Source: Alloprevotella sp. (GTDB lineage Bacteria > Bacteroidota > Bacteroidia > Bacteroidales > Bacteroidaceae). From it: a stretch of DNA of 64,000 bases. The notes under the pieces are model-generated. The model was not told where the DNA came from. It worked only from the letters and a program-made list of their open reading frames with translations, and did no database searches. Position numbers and translations under genes: made by a program. Below are positions 32,118 through 40,415 of this stretch, piece by piece. The DNA is taken from the NCBI GenBank assembly GCA_017471505.1, contig JAFUTC010000008.1, positions 62,001 through 126,000 of the forward strand, in the 5' to 3' direction. The stretch's first letter is position 1, and every line of letters begins with the position of its first letter.

Positions 32118-34151
32118 ATGGCTCTACACTCCCGCGAAAACTATGATGAGAACAAAGTCGTCCATCTCGACGACATGGAACACATTCGCCTGCGCTCAGG
32201 CATGTATATAGGCAAGCTCGGCGATGGCTCGCACAGCGACGACGGCATATACGTGCTACTGAAAGAAACCATCGACAACAGCATAGACGAGTTCAACGAA
32301 GGTTTCGGAAAGCGCATCGAAGTGGAAATAGAGAACAACCAGTCGGCAAGCGTACGCGACTACGGCCGCGGAATACCCCTTGGCTCGATAGTCGATGCAG
32401 TGTCGAAACTGAACACGGGCGCAAAATACGACACCTCGGTCTTCACGGCCAGCGTGGGCTTGAACGGCGTCGGTCTGAAAGCGGTAAACGCGCTCAGCTC
32501 GTTCTTTCTGGTGCGCAGCTTTAGGGAGGGGAAATATGCCGAGGCCCGGTTTGAGCGCGGCAAGTTGATAGGCAGCGAAACGGGCGATTCCACTGAGGAA
32601 AACGGTACTTATATCTATTTCGAACCCGATGTGGAACTCTTCCCCAACTTTCGTTTCCACGACGAGTTCGTAGATACGCTGCTGCGCAACTATACCTATC
32701 TGAACACGGGCCTTGCCATCTTCCACAACGGCCGTCGCATCCTTTCGCGCAACGGACTGGAGGACCTGCTCAACGACAATATGACGGCGCAGGCCCTTTA
32801 TCCCATCGTGCATGTCAAGGGCGAGAACATAGAGATTGCCTTTACCCACACGTCGCAGTATGGCGAGGAATACTACAGCTTCGTAAACGGCCAGCACACC
32901 ACGCAGGGCGGCACCCACCAAAGTGCTTTCAAAGAACACATTGCCCGCACCATCAAGGAGTATTATGGCAAGAACTTCGACGTGCAGGACGTCCGAAACG
33001 GACTAGTAGCCGCCGTGGCCATCCGCGTAATAGAACCGCTGTTCGAGAGTCAGACAAAAATCAAATTGGGCTCGCTTTACATGGCACCCGATAAGGACAA
33101 GCGCGGAAACACCTTTCCCTTGAGCGGAGTAAGTATTAATAAATTCGTGGGCGACTTTATAAAGCAGCAGGTTGATAACTATCTGCACCGAAATCTCGAT
33201 GTGGCCGAAGTGCTCCTGCAGAAAATCCAAGAGTCGGAGCGTGAAAGAAAAGCAATAGCCGGTGTGACGAAGGCAGCCCGCGAACATGCCAAGAAAGCCA
33301 ACCTGCATAACGAAAAACTGCGCGATTGTCGCATCCACTACAACGATGCCGCCAAGCCGCGCCGTAATGGGGCCAAGGGCGACGACGATGGCATCGACCT
33401 GCGCAACGAGACCTCTATATTCATTACTGAGGGCGACTCGGCCAGCGGCTCTATTACGAAAAGCCGCGACGCAGCCACGCAGGCCGTTTTCTCGCTGATA
33501 GGAAAGCCTCTCAATACGTACGGCAAGACAAAGGAGGTCGTCTACAAAAACAAAGAGTTCTATTTGCTCCAGAGCGCACTCAACATAGAAGACGGGCTTG
33601 AGGGACTGCGCTACAACAAGGTCATCATTGCCACCGATGCCGACGTGGACGGCATGCACATAAGGCTGCTGATGCTTACGTTCTTCCTGCAGTTCTTTCC
33701 CGAACTGGTAAAGACCGGTCACGTATACATATTGCAGACGCCGCTATTCCGAGTGAGGAACAAGAAGAAGAAAGTGCGCCAGGCAAAGGTGAAGTCGGTC
33801 GACGAGCGTACGGCCGGCGCCGCCATCCTAAAGAAAACGCAGAGCAGCGAGCGTTCCGACTACGAAACGCGTTATTGCTACAACGAAGACGAGAAACTTG
33901 CCGCCGTGGCCGAACTGGGTCCCGACCCGGAGATTACTCGATTCAAAGGATTGGGCGAGATTTCGCCCGAAGAGTTCCGTCATTTCATCGGGCCCGATAT
34001 TCGTCTCGACCAGGTGCATCTGCATAAGAGCGACAAGGTCGGAGAACTGCTCGGCTACTATATGGGCAAGAACACCATCGAGCGTCAGAATTTCATCATC
34101 GATAATCTGGTGGTCGAAGAAGACCTTGCCGACGAAGCGTTCGACGAGTAG
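32118..34151 (+). CDS. parE: DNA topoisomerase IV subunit B
   Basis: 677 residues. GHKL ATPase motifs are [18 protein letters not shown] and [14 protein letters not shown]; the TOPRIM boxes are EGDSASGSI and [12 protein letters not shown]. ParE with ParC decatenates daughter chromosomes. It is called ParE rather than GyrB from length, the ending and because a separate GyrB tail (MDPENR) is at the right edge of this window. It begins on the base after the preceding stop. Confidence 0.92.
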   Translation: MALHSRENYDENKVVHLDDMEHIRLRSGMYIGKLGDGSHSDDGIYVLLKETIDNSIDEFNEGFGKRIEVEIENNQSASVRDYGRGIPLGSIVDAVSKLNTGAKYDTSVFTASVGLNGVGLKAVNALSSFFLVRSFREGKYAEARFERGKLIGSETGDSTEENGTYIYFEPDVELFPNFRFHDEFVDTLLRNYTYLNTGLAIFHNGRRILSRNGLEDLLNDNMTAQALYPIVHVKGENIEIAFTHTSQYGEEYYSFVNGQHTTQGGTHQSAFKEHIARTIKEYYGKNFDVQDVRNGLVAAVAIRVIEPLFESQTKIKLGSLYMAPDKDKRGNTFPLSGVSINKFVGDFIKQQVDNYLHRNLDVAEVLLQKIQESERERKAIAGVTKAAREHAKKANLHNEKLRDCRIHYNDAAKPRRNGAKGDDDGIDLRNETSIFITEGDSASGSITKSRDAATQAVFSLIGKPLNTYGKTKEVVYKNKEFYLLQSALNIEDGLEGLRYNKVIIATDADVDGMHIRLLMLTFFLQFFPELVKTGHVYILQTPLFRVRNKKKKVRQAKVKSVDERTAGAAILKKTQSSERSDYETRYCYNEDEKLAAVAELGPDPEITRFKGLGEISPEEFRHFIGPDIRLDQVHLHKSDKVGELLGYYMGKNTIERQNFIIDNLVVEEDLADEAFDE

Positions 34152-34177
34152 CATTGGCCAACCGCATATTGCAAACT

Positions 34178-34636
34178 ATGGAACAGAAGAAGAAAATTGC
34201 CGTTTTCCCAGGCTCGTTCGACCCTTTCACCGTGGGCCACGCCAGCATCGTAGAGCGTGCGCTCGCCATGTTTGACGAAATCTATATAGGCATAGGCATA
34301 AACGACCAGAAGAAGGCCCTGCAGACTCCCGGCGAGCGCCTGCAGAACATTCGCACTATCTATGCGGACAATCCGCGCGTGAAGGTGGAGAGCTACACCG
34401 ACCTGACTATCGATTTCGCACGCCGCTGCGGCGCCAGCGTTATCGTGCGCGGCATTCGCAGCGTGAAAGATTTTGAATACGAGCGCGACGTGGCGTCTAT
34501 GAACCTCAAGTTGGCCGGCATCGATACCGTAATTCTGTTTTGCGAGGAGCAATACGCCTACGTCTCCTCGAGCGTGGTGCGCGAACTTATGAAATACGGC
34601 AAGGACGTAAGCGAATTCCTCCCCAAGAAAAAGTAA
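34178..34636 (+). CDS. coaD: Phosphopantetheine adenylyltransferase
   Basis: 152 residues from the ATG at 34178; an upstream TTG is less likely. CoaD makes dephospho-CoA. FPGSFDPFTVGHASIVERAL holds the TxGH nucleotidyl site, VRGIRSVKDFEYER binds substrate, and YVSSSVVRELMKYGKDVSEFLP is the typical tail. Its stop overlaps the next start as TAATG. Confidence 0.96.
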   Translation: MEQKKKIAVFPGSFDPFTVGHASIVERALAMFDEIYIGIGINDQKKALQTPGERLQNIRTIYADNPRVKVESYTDLTIDFARRCGASVIVRGIRSVKDFEYERDVASMNLKLAGIDTVILFCEEQYAYVSSSVVRELMKYGKDVSEFLPKKK

Positions 34637-36210
34637 TGAGACGATACCTATATATATTGCTCGCGTGGGTCTGTGGCATGAGCCTGCAGGCCCAGTCTCT
34701 CGAGGCGCAGGTCGATATCATGCAGTTGCGCAAGTTGCAAATGGCCCAGATGGCCATTGCTTCGCTCTATGTCGATAGTGTGAATCAGGAAAAACTTGTG
34801 GAAGATGCCATACGCGGTATGCTTGACAAACTCGACCCCCATTCCGAATACTCGTCGGCCGAAGAAACCAAGAAACTCACCGAGCCTCTCAACGGAAACT
34901 TCGAGGGTATCGGCGTGCAGTTTAATATGCTCGACGACACGCTCGTGGTTATCCAGACCATCCATAAGGGTCCGAGCGAGAAGGTCGGCATTCGCAGCGG
35001 CGACCGCATTGTAATGGTCAACGGCGTCGCTATTGCGGGTGTGCAGATGCCTCGCGACAGCATCGTCAGCCGACTTCGCGGTCCGAAGGGCACGCATGCC
35101 AACCTGAAGGTGGTCCGTCGCGGCGTGGTCGAGCCACTGCTGTTCGATGTGGTCCGTGACAAGATTCCGCTCAATACGCTCGATGCTGCCTACATGCTTA
35201 CTCCGACGGTGGGCTATATTCGGCTCGAGTCGTTCGGCAATACGACGGGTACGGAAACTCGTGACGCCATCAAGAACCTCAAGAAGAAAGGCATGAAGGA
35301 CCTTGTGCTCGACCTGCAGGACAATGGCGGCGGCTACTTGGGTGCTGCGGTCGAGGTGGCCGAGCAGTTTCTGCACGGCGGCGATAAGGTGGTCTATACG
35401 CAAGGCCGTACCGACGAGCCGCACTACCTGTTCGCTTCGGCCGGAGGACTGTTCCGCGAGGGCCGGCTCGTGGTGCTTGTCGACGAACTGACGGCTTCGG
35501 CGGCCGAAATCGTATCGGGCGCCGTGCAAGACTATGACCGCGGAACGATTGTAGGGCGCCGTACGTTCGGAAAAGGACTGGTGCAGCGCCCCATCCCTAT
35601 GCCCGACAACTCGATGATACGCCTGACCGTGGCACACTATTATACGCCCAGCGGACGCTGTATTCAGAAACCCTACGTGAAAGGTAAGAAAACCGAATAC
35701 GGCCAGGATATCGAGGAACGCTATAAGCACGGCGAACTGATTTGTAAGGACAGCATCCGGCTCGACTCTGCCAAAGTGTTTTACACCCTTAACGAGGGAC
35801 GGAAGGTCTATGGCGGCGGCGGAATAATGCCCGATGTGTTCGTGCCGCTTGATACGGCCACCTATTCGAAGTATTACATCGGCCTGCGCCGTATTAACGC
35901 CTTCAACGACGTGGCTCTTAAGTACACCGACTCCCATCGTGCCGCGCTGCTGAAGCAGTATGCCAAGTCCGACGACTTTATAGCACGCTACCAGGTGCCT
36001 GCCGCGCTGCTCGACGAGGTGGAAAAACTCGGCGCCGATAAGAAAGTTGTTCCGGCCGACGAGTCCGACCGGTTGAAAACGCGGTCCGACGTCGAATTTA
36101 TGCTGAAGGCGCTCATTCTTTACGACTTGTTTGACCGCAGCGCCTACTTCCAGTTTGTCAACCAACGGAGCGACGTGCTCAAGCGAGCGTTGGAACTGTT
36201 GCAACCATAA
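34636..36210 (+). CDS. S41 family C-terminal processing peptidase
   Basis: 524 residues from the ATG at 34636, which overlaps the coaD stop. A signal peptide (LYILLAWVCGMSLQAQS) is followed by a PDZ domain (about residues 85-165; NFEGIGVQFNMLDDTLVV, VGIRSGDRIVMVNGV) and the S41 protease core. The catalytic region is DELTASAAEIVSGAVQDYDRG with Ser in TASAAE, and the Lys is in RRTFGKGLVQ. CtpA-like proteases trim periplasmic or secreted proteins. The same parE-coaD-S41 order is common in Bacteroidales. Confidence 0.93.
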   Translation: MRRYLYILLAWVCGMSLQAQSLEAQVDIMQLRKLQMAQMAIASLYVDSVNQEKLVEDAIRGMLDKLDPHSEYSSAEETKKLTEPLNGNFEGIGVQFNMLDDTLVVIQTIHKGPSEKVGIRSGDRIVMVNGVAIAGVQMPRDSIVSRLRGPKGTHANLKVVRRGVVEPLLFDVVRDKIPLNTLDAAYMLTPTVGYIRLESFGNTTGTETRDAIKNLKKKGMKDLVLDLQDNGGGYLGAAVEVAEQFLHGGDKVVYTQGRTDEPHYLFASAGGLFREGRLVVLVDELTASAAEIVSGAVQDYDRGTIVGRRTFGKGLVQRPIPMPDNSMIRLTVAHYYTPSGRCIQKPYVKGKKTEYGQDIEERYKHGELICKDSIRLDSAKVFYTLNEGRKVYGGGGIMPDVFVPLDTATYSKYYIGLRRINAFNDVALKYTDSHRAALLKQYAKSDDFIARYQVPAALLDEVEKLGADKKVVPADESDRLKTRSDVEFMLKALILYDLFDRSAYFQFVNQRSDVLKRALELLQP

Positions 36211-36211
36211 G

Positions 36212-36250
36212 AAAATCCATCGGTCGGACAGACCGGTGGATTTTTTCTTT
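36212..36250 (+). terminator. Terminator of the acetyltransferase-parE-coaD-S41 operon
   Basis: A 14-bp stem (36212-36225 with 36231-36244) and GGACA loop followed by TTTTTTCTTT, starting two bases after the stop codon. Confidence 0.9.
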
Positions 36251-36275
36251 TATGTGATTGGTTGTGGGTGCAGAC

Positions 36276-38294
36276 CTATCGGCTGGCTGCCGGTACGAAC
36301 GTGACGGCTTGTCCGCCGCCCGGCGCCATGCGAATGTCCAGTGTGTCGCCGTGCCTTACCTTTCGCTCGCTAATCATATAGGCCTGCGGATTGGTAAGCC
36401 AGTCGGCATCGGGCGCATCGGCATAGACGATGGCGCGATAGTCCTGTCCGGGTTTCAGAAAGTCGAGCGCCACGCTGAGCCTGCGTGCCTGCTCGTTGGT
36501 AGTAGCCCCCAGAAAGAAACGTCCCTTGGCCTCGCGCACTACTACCACATATTCGCCCGGTTCTCCGTCGAGTGCCTCCGAACGTTCGCAGTCCGGGTCG
36601 AAATCGCGGAAGAACTGGAATGCCGGATGGGCTTCGTAGTTCTCAATCATATCCGACGCCATCTGAAGCGGGCTGTATAGTATCACCCAATTAGCCAGTT
36701 GCTTGCAGAGCGTGGTGTTGGTGCGTGCCTGCCCGTTGTCCTGGTCGTTCCAACGCTTGTGGTCGGGCGAGTGCTTAGAACTCTCGAGCAGCAGGTCGAA
36801 GGTGCCGGGCGTGTAGTCCATCGGACCGGCCAGCAGACGGGTGAAGGGCAGCATTTCGTGGTGCGAAGGCGGATTTCCCGCGCTCCAGCCGTTCCATTCC
36901 ATGCCGCGGGCGCCCTCGCGGGTCATCATGTTGGGCCAGGTGCGCCGGATGCCGGTGTCTTTGATAGGTTCGTGGGCATCGATAGTCAGTCCGTATTTCG
37001 CGGCGGTCTCTACTACGTGCTGATAGTGCCGTACGCCGTATTGGCCGTGGTGACTAAATCCGCCGCGGAAGCCACCTGCGTAGCCGGTCTTCAGGTCGTC
37101 CACGCCGAGGGCTTTGAGGCGTTGGTAGGCGGCATCCATCTGCCGCTCGTAGGAGGGGATGTTTCCGCCTGTTTCATGATGGCCGATGAACTTAACTCCT
37201 TTCGCCTTGGCGTAGGCACATACCTTTTCGACGTCGAAATCGGCCTGTGCGTTCACAAAGTCGAACTCCTGGTTGCCGCCCCAGGCTTCCCAGCCCTTGT
37301 TCCAGCCTTCTGCCAGTATGGCATCGATGCCGTTGCGTGCGGCAAAGTCGATGTAGTCGATGGCACGCTCGGTGGTGGCACCATGTCGGTCGCCCATCAC
37401 CCAACTCCAGATGCCCACGTGCATACCCCACCATATTCCGACATATTTCTTAGGGCGTATCCACGAAGTGTCGGCTATCTGGCAGGCCGGATTGAGGTTG
37501 AGAATCAGACTGCTGTTAATCAGACCGACGGCACGGTCGGCCAGTTGCAGCGTGCGCCACGGCGTGTGGAAACTACCGGGTTCGCGGGCCGCAATGCCGT
37601 CGGGCCAGGGCGCAAGCCTTGCCTCCAGGCGCAGCGAGTCCGTGGAGGCCACCGTCATCTCGGGGTAGTCGTAGAGCGCGGCCTCGTGGATGCTGCAATA
37701 CACGCCCGCGTGCGTGCGTAGGGTAAGCGGAGTGTTTGCCGTGCCTATCTGGCTGAGCGGCAGGTCGCGGTAGAGCAGTTCATAGGTATCGCTGTTGGCC
37801 GGTATCGACCAACTGCGGGCATCGTCGATAAAGCAGAACTCCGTCAGTTCGCGGACTATCTGCAGCGAATCCCGTCCTTTGGCTGCCACCTCGTATCGGA
37901 ATCCGATGCCGTCGTCGAATGCGCGAAAACGCAATGCGAGGTCGGCGTTCAGGCTACGCAGGTGTACGGTCATTTCCCTATAGTTCTCGCGGATTGTCTT
38001 GTTCTCGCCCCACGGCTGATGCCAAAGGCTGTCGACGGCAGCGTAGTCGGTGCGCGTTTCACGCAGGCCGCGGCTCAGTTCCACGCCGTTTTTCTCTTCC
38101 AGTCCGAGGCGCGAGGCACCGACGATGGGCTGGCCGTCGCGGCAGACCGAGTAGTAGGCGCAGCCGCCGCGCAGTTCGACCAGCACCTCGGTGCGGCCGT
38201 CGGGCGACTTCAGCACGCGACGTTTTGCCATAAGGGTTGGCGCGCATAGCATAGCGCAGATAATCAGCAAGATAGAGTGTCGGAAATATTTCAT
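36276..38294 (-). CDS. Glycoside hydrolase family 97 (alpha-glucosidase type)
   Basis: 672 residues from the ATG at 38292-38294, itself inside the first unit of array D. The open frame continues upstream through the array, but that extension is repeat-encoded (KNCIIQ, NCIMQF) and not protein. A signal peptide (YFRHSILLIICAMLCAPTLMA) precedes the GH97 N-terminal domain, a TIM barrel (residues about 260-560; ARNGIDAILAEGWNKGWEAW) and a C-terminal domain. At the position of the retaining-type nucleophile Asp the protein reads LKTGYAGGF, while AHEPIKDTG and TREGARGMEWNGW carry the Glu residues of inverting SusB-type enzymes. Likely periplasmic alpha-glucoside hydrolysis. Confidence 0.92.
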   Translation of the reverse strand: MKYFRHSILLIICAMLCAPTLMAKRRVLKSPDGRTEVLVELRGGCAYYSVCRDGQPIVGASRLGLEEKNGVELSRGLRETRTDYAAVDSLWHQPWGENKTIRENYREMTVHLRSLNADLALRFRAFDDGIGFRYEVAAKGRDSLQIVRELTEFCFIDDARSWSIPANSDTYELLYRDLPLSQIGTANTPLTLRTHAGVYCSIHEAALYDYPEMTVASTDSLRLEARLAPWPDGIAAREPGSFHTPWRTLQLADRAVGLINSSLILNLNPACQIADTSWIRPKKYVGIWWGMHVGIWSWVMGDRHGATTERAIDYIDFAARNGIDAILAEGWNKGWEAWGGNQEFDFVNAQADFDVEKVCAYAKAKGVKFIGHHETGGNIPSYERQMDAAYQRLKALGVDDLKTGYAGGFRGGFSHHGQYGVRHYQHVVETAAKYGLTIDAHEPIKDTGIRRTWPNMMTREGARGMEWNGWSAGNPPSHHEMLPFTRLLAGPMDYTPGTFDLLLESSKHSPDHKRWNDQDNGQARTNTTLCKQLANWVILYSPLQMASDMIENYEAHPAFQFFRDFDPDCERSEALDGEPGEYVVVVREAKGRFFLGATTNEQARRLSVALDFLKPGQDYRAIVYADAPDADWLTNPQAYMISERKVRHGDTLDIRMAPGGGQAVTFVPAASR

Positions 38295-38430
38295 AATGCG
38301 ATAAAAATATTCAATAATGGAATTTTGAAATTGCATTATACAATTTTGAGATTGTATTATGCAATTTTTCAATTTCATAATGCAATTTTCAGGTGGTCAT
38401 AATGCAGGCTGAGCGGCGCAGTATGGGATG
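38288..38430. repeat. Array D: 21-bp tandem near-palindromes
   Basis: Seven units centred at 38295, 38316, 38337, 38358, 38379, then 38401 and 38422 (one 22-bp step). Spacers are AT-rich (AAAAAT, TTTGAA, TTTGAG, TTTTCA). It fills the whole gap between the fRMsr stop (38432) and the GH97 start (38294) and contains the GH97 start codon. Segment 38351-38370 is shared exactly with arrays B and E. Confidence 0.94.
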
Positions 38431-38431
38431 T

Positions 38432-38899
38432 TCAGAAAATCCTGTCGGACAGCGTGTTGGCTATATGCTCGAGGGCGTCGGCATCGGTCTGGTCGAAGTC
38501 GGCCATTAGGGTGCTGTCGATGTCGATGAGGGCACGCACGGCTCCGCTTCGGTCCTTGAGCGGCACCACTATCTCGGAGCGCGACAGACTGCTGCAGGCA
38601 ATGTGTCCGGGGAACGCATCGACGTCGTCGACAATGACGGTGGCGCCCTTGCCCCAGCAGTGGCCGCACACGCCGCGCCCTTTCTTTATGCGGATGCAGG
38701 CTACCGGGCCCTGGAACGGACCCAGCACGAGTTCGTCGCCGACCACGCGGTAGAAACCTACCCAGAAAAACTGCAGGCTATCCTTGAGCAGCGCGGCGGT
38801 ATTGGCCATCAGCGCCACCGCATCGTTCTCGCCGGAGGCAAGTGCCTCGATTTGCTTTTGTGCAAGCGCATAGCGGGCCAGTTTGTCGGTTTTGTCCAT
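38432..38899 (-). CDS. msrC: Free methionine-(R)-sulfoxide reductase (GAF domain)
   Basis: 155 residues from the ATG at 38897-38899. It is a single GAF domain that reduces free methionine R-sulfoxide. The three catalytic-type cysteines of the E. coli enzyme are matched (PVACIRI, GRGVCG, PGHIACSS) with the same spacings of 10 and 24. An extra Cys occurs in VCGHCWG. DIDSTLMADFDQTDADAL is the usual end. Downstream gene is GH97, past array D. Confidence 0.92.
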   Translation of the reverse strand: MDKTDKLARYALAQKQIEALASGENDAVALMANTAALLKDSLQFFWVGFYRVVGDELVLGPFQGPVACIRIKKGRGVCGHCWGKGATVIVDDVDAFPGHIACSSLSRSEIVVPLKDRSGAVRALIDIDSTLMADFDQTDADALEHIANTLSDRIF

Positions 38900-38970
38900 C
38901 GATAGAGTAGATTTATGGAAAGGATTGACAATTTTAGTGGCATAAAGATACAACCATTCGCGGAGTTTCC

Positions 38971-38978
38971 TAATTTTG
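38971..38978 (+). promoter_or_regulatory. Promoter -7 box of the LOG-family gene
   Basis: TAATTTTG, 26 bases before the ATG. No -33 TTTG at the standard distance. Confidence 0.5.
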
Positions 38979-39004
38979 TGTGACCAGAATAGTGGTTTTT
39001 GTAC

Positions 39005-39583
39005 ATGAAATACAATAAAATCGGTGTTTTTCTCTCTGCCTGTCCGGTGGCAGAACCTGCGTTCGAAGCAGCAGCCCGGGCTGTGGGCGCGTTCATCGGT
39101 CGCACGGGACGGCAACTCGTCTATGGCGGTTCGAAGAGCGGACTGATGGAGACGCTGGCTCAGGCCGTCAAGGCCGAGGGCGGACTGGTGGTGGGCGTAG
39201 TGCCCGAAATCGTGTTCGAGCAGAAGCGCGTCAGCGCATGCAACGATACCGTCATCCGCACGCATAACATGGCCGACCGGAAACAGACGATGATTGAGCA
39301 GAGCGACGTGCTTGTGGCGTTGCCTGGAGGTGTGGGCACCATCGACGAGGTATTCACCGCGCTGTCGATGGCTTCCATCGGCTACAAGGTGCCTCGCGTT
39401 GTCCTCTACAACGTGGACGGATGCTGGGACGACCTGCTTGCCATGCTGCACCGTATGGGCACACGAAGCCTGCTCCGCGACACCGTCGACGACATGCTTA
39501 CTGTCGTGACGTCGGAGCAGCAACTCGAGGCGTTGCTCGAGGCCGGCGGACCGGAACCAGTGGCCCGCAGGCACTATCTATAG
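39005..39583 (+). CDS. LOG-family protein (nucleotide 5'-monophosphate phosphoribohydrolase type)
   Basis: 192 residues from the ATG at 39005. Motifs of the LOG/TIGR00730 family: LVYGGSKSGLMETLAQAV, the NMADRKQTMIEQSD helix and LPGGVGTIDEVFTALSMA, which carries PGGxGTxxE. Relatives hydrolyse the N-glycosidic bond of nucleoside monophosphates, including cytokinin precursors in plants; in bacteria the natural substrate is unclear. The 3' end overlaps the convergent NUDIX stop by six bases. Confidence 0.9.
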   Translation: MKYNKIGVFLSACPVAEPAFEAAARAVGAFIGRTGRQLVYGGSKSGLMETLAQAVKAEGGLVVGVVPEIVFEQKRVSACNDTVIRTHNMADRKQTMIEQSDVLVALPGGVGTIDEVFTALSMASIGYKVPRVVLYNVDGCWDDLLAMLHRMGTRSLLRDTVDDMLTVVTSEQQLEALLEAGGPEPVARRHYL

Positions 39584-40108
39584 GGTTTTCAGCAGCCGCT
39601 CTACGGCCTTGCGGATGGAGGCCAGGCCAAACTGTGCCGGGTCTACTTCCGTGAGCGGAATCCATAGGATTTCCGCCGCGTCGTCGTGTGCTTCCGCCGT
39701 GGCGCCGCCTTCAATCGTGCAGGCAAAGAAGAGGTCGGTGGTGTGAACCGTATGCGCCGAATAGACATACGTGTTGGGCAGCGAGAACAGATAGTCGGTC
39801 TTCGCCACGCGACATCCGGTTTCCTCGAAAACCTCGCGCCGCACGGCCGTTTCAGCCTCCTCGCCCGGATCTACAAAGCCGCCCGGCAGGTCGAGCGTAT
39901 GGCGCGCGGGCTCAAATGCCCTCCGCGTCACTAGAAGTCGGCGGTACTTGTCGATGACAATAGCGGCCACGGCTGCAGCCGAGTTGTGGTAGAGCACAAA
40001 TCCGCAGTCGGCGCAGATTTTCGACTTCGGGTCGTTCACCCTAAAGTGGCGGCTGCCGCAGCGTGGGCAGTAGGCAAAATCGGCCATAGGGTGCTGCAAA
40101 GATTTCAT
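39578..40108 (-). CDS. NUDIX hydrolase with zinc ribbon
   Basis: 176 residues from the ATG at 40106-40108. An N-terminal zinc ribbon (YCPRCGSRHF, KICADCGF) precedes the Nudix box GGFVDPGEEAETAVRREV, continued by FEETGCRV. It matches zinc-ribbon NUDIX proteins of the NudC/ADP-ribose type, which hydrolyse nucleoside diphosphate linkages. Exact substrate unknown. Confidence 0.9.
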   Translation of the reverse strand: MKSLQHPMADFAYCPRCGSRHFRVNDPKSKICADCGFVLYHNSAAAVAAIVIDKYRRLLVTRRAFEPARHTLDLPGGFVDPGEEAETAVRREVFEETGCRVAKTDYLFSLPNTYVYSAHTVHTTDLFFACTIEGGATAEAHDDAAEILWIPLTEVDPAQFGLASIRKAVERLLKTL

Positions 40109-40211
40109 AGGCAGTTTGGTTGATAGGTGGTTGCAGTGGTCCGGTAGCCTTATGGCCACGACCGCTGCCATAAAGAAAGAGCCCCACGCCATAGTGCGAA
40201 GGGCTCAAAGG

Positions 40212-40283
40212 TTGTCCTGCTCCGATTCGAACGGGGACTGAGGGTACCAAAAACCCTAGTGCTGACCATTACACCACAGGACA
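40212..40283 (-). tRNA. tRNA-Gln (anticodon UUG)
   Basis: Leftward, 72 bases. Acceptor UGUCCUG with CAGGACA, giving the U1-A72 pair usual in tRNA-Gln. The D arm has TGTAATGGTCAGCA, the anticodon stem AGGGT with ACCCT, and the loop TTTTGGT gives TTG. The T arm is CCCCG-TTCGAAT-CGGAG, with its outermost pair mismatched. CCA is not encoded. Confidence 0.93.
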
Positions 40284-40313
40284 AACGCGGTGTTCTTCGT
40301 GAAAAGAACGGTG

Positions 40314-40321
40314 CAAAAGTA
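40314..40321 (-). promoter_or_regulatory. Promoter -7 box of tRNA-Gln
   Basis: Leftward TACTTTTG, 30 bases before the tRNA 5' end. No TTTG at the standard -33 distance. Confidence 0.5.
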
Positions 40322-40415
40322 GGCTTTCTTTTTCAAAAAGCGAAGTTTTCGCACATTTTTTAAGGCAATTTTCTGCTGGGAAAGGCGTTCGCGCCCGAAT
40401 GCCTGTGCGCGGTGG

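Noticed and set aside
32118..34151. gyrB rather than parE
   Set aside because: The true GyrB ending is at the right edge of the window; this gene is followed by coaD and S41 protease, as parE is in relatives.
34648..36204. 518-residue open frame opposite the S41 protease gene
   Set aside because: A complete antisense frame inside a clear protease gene; no recognisable domains.
38295..38378. N-terminal extension of the GH97 protein
   Set aside because: It is encoded by array D; the signal peptide starts at the internal ATG at 38294.
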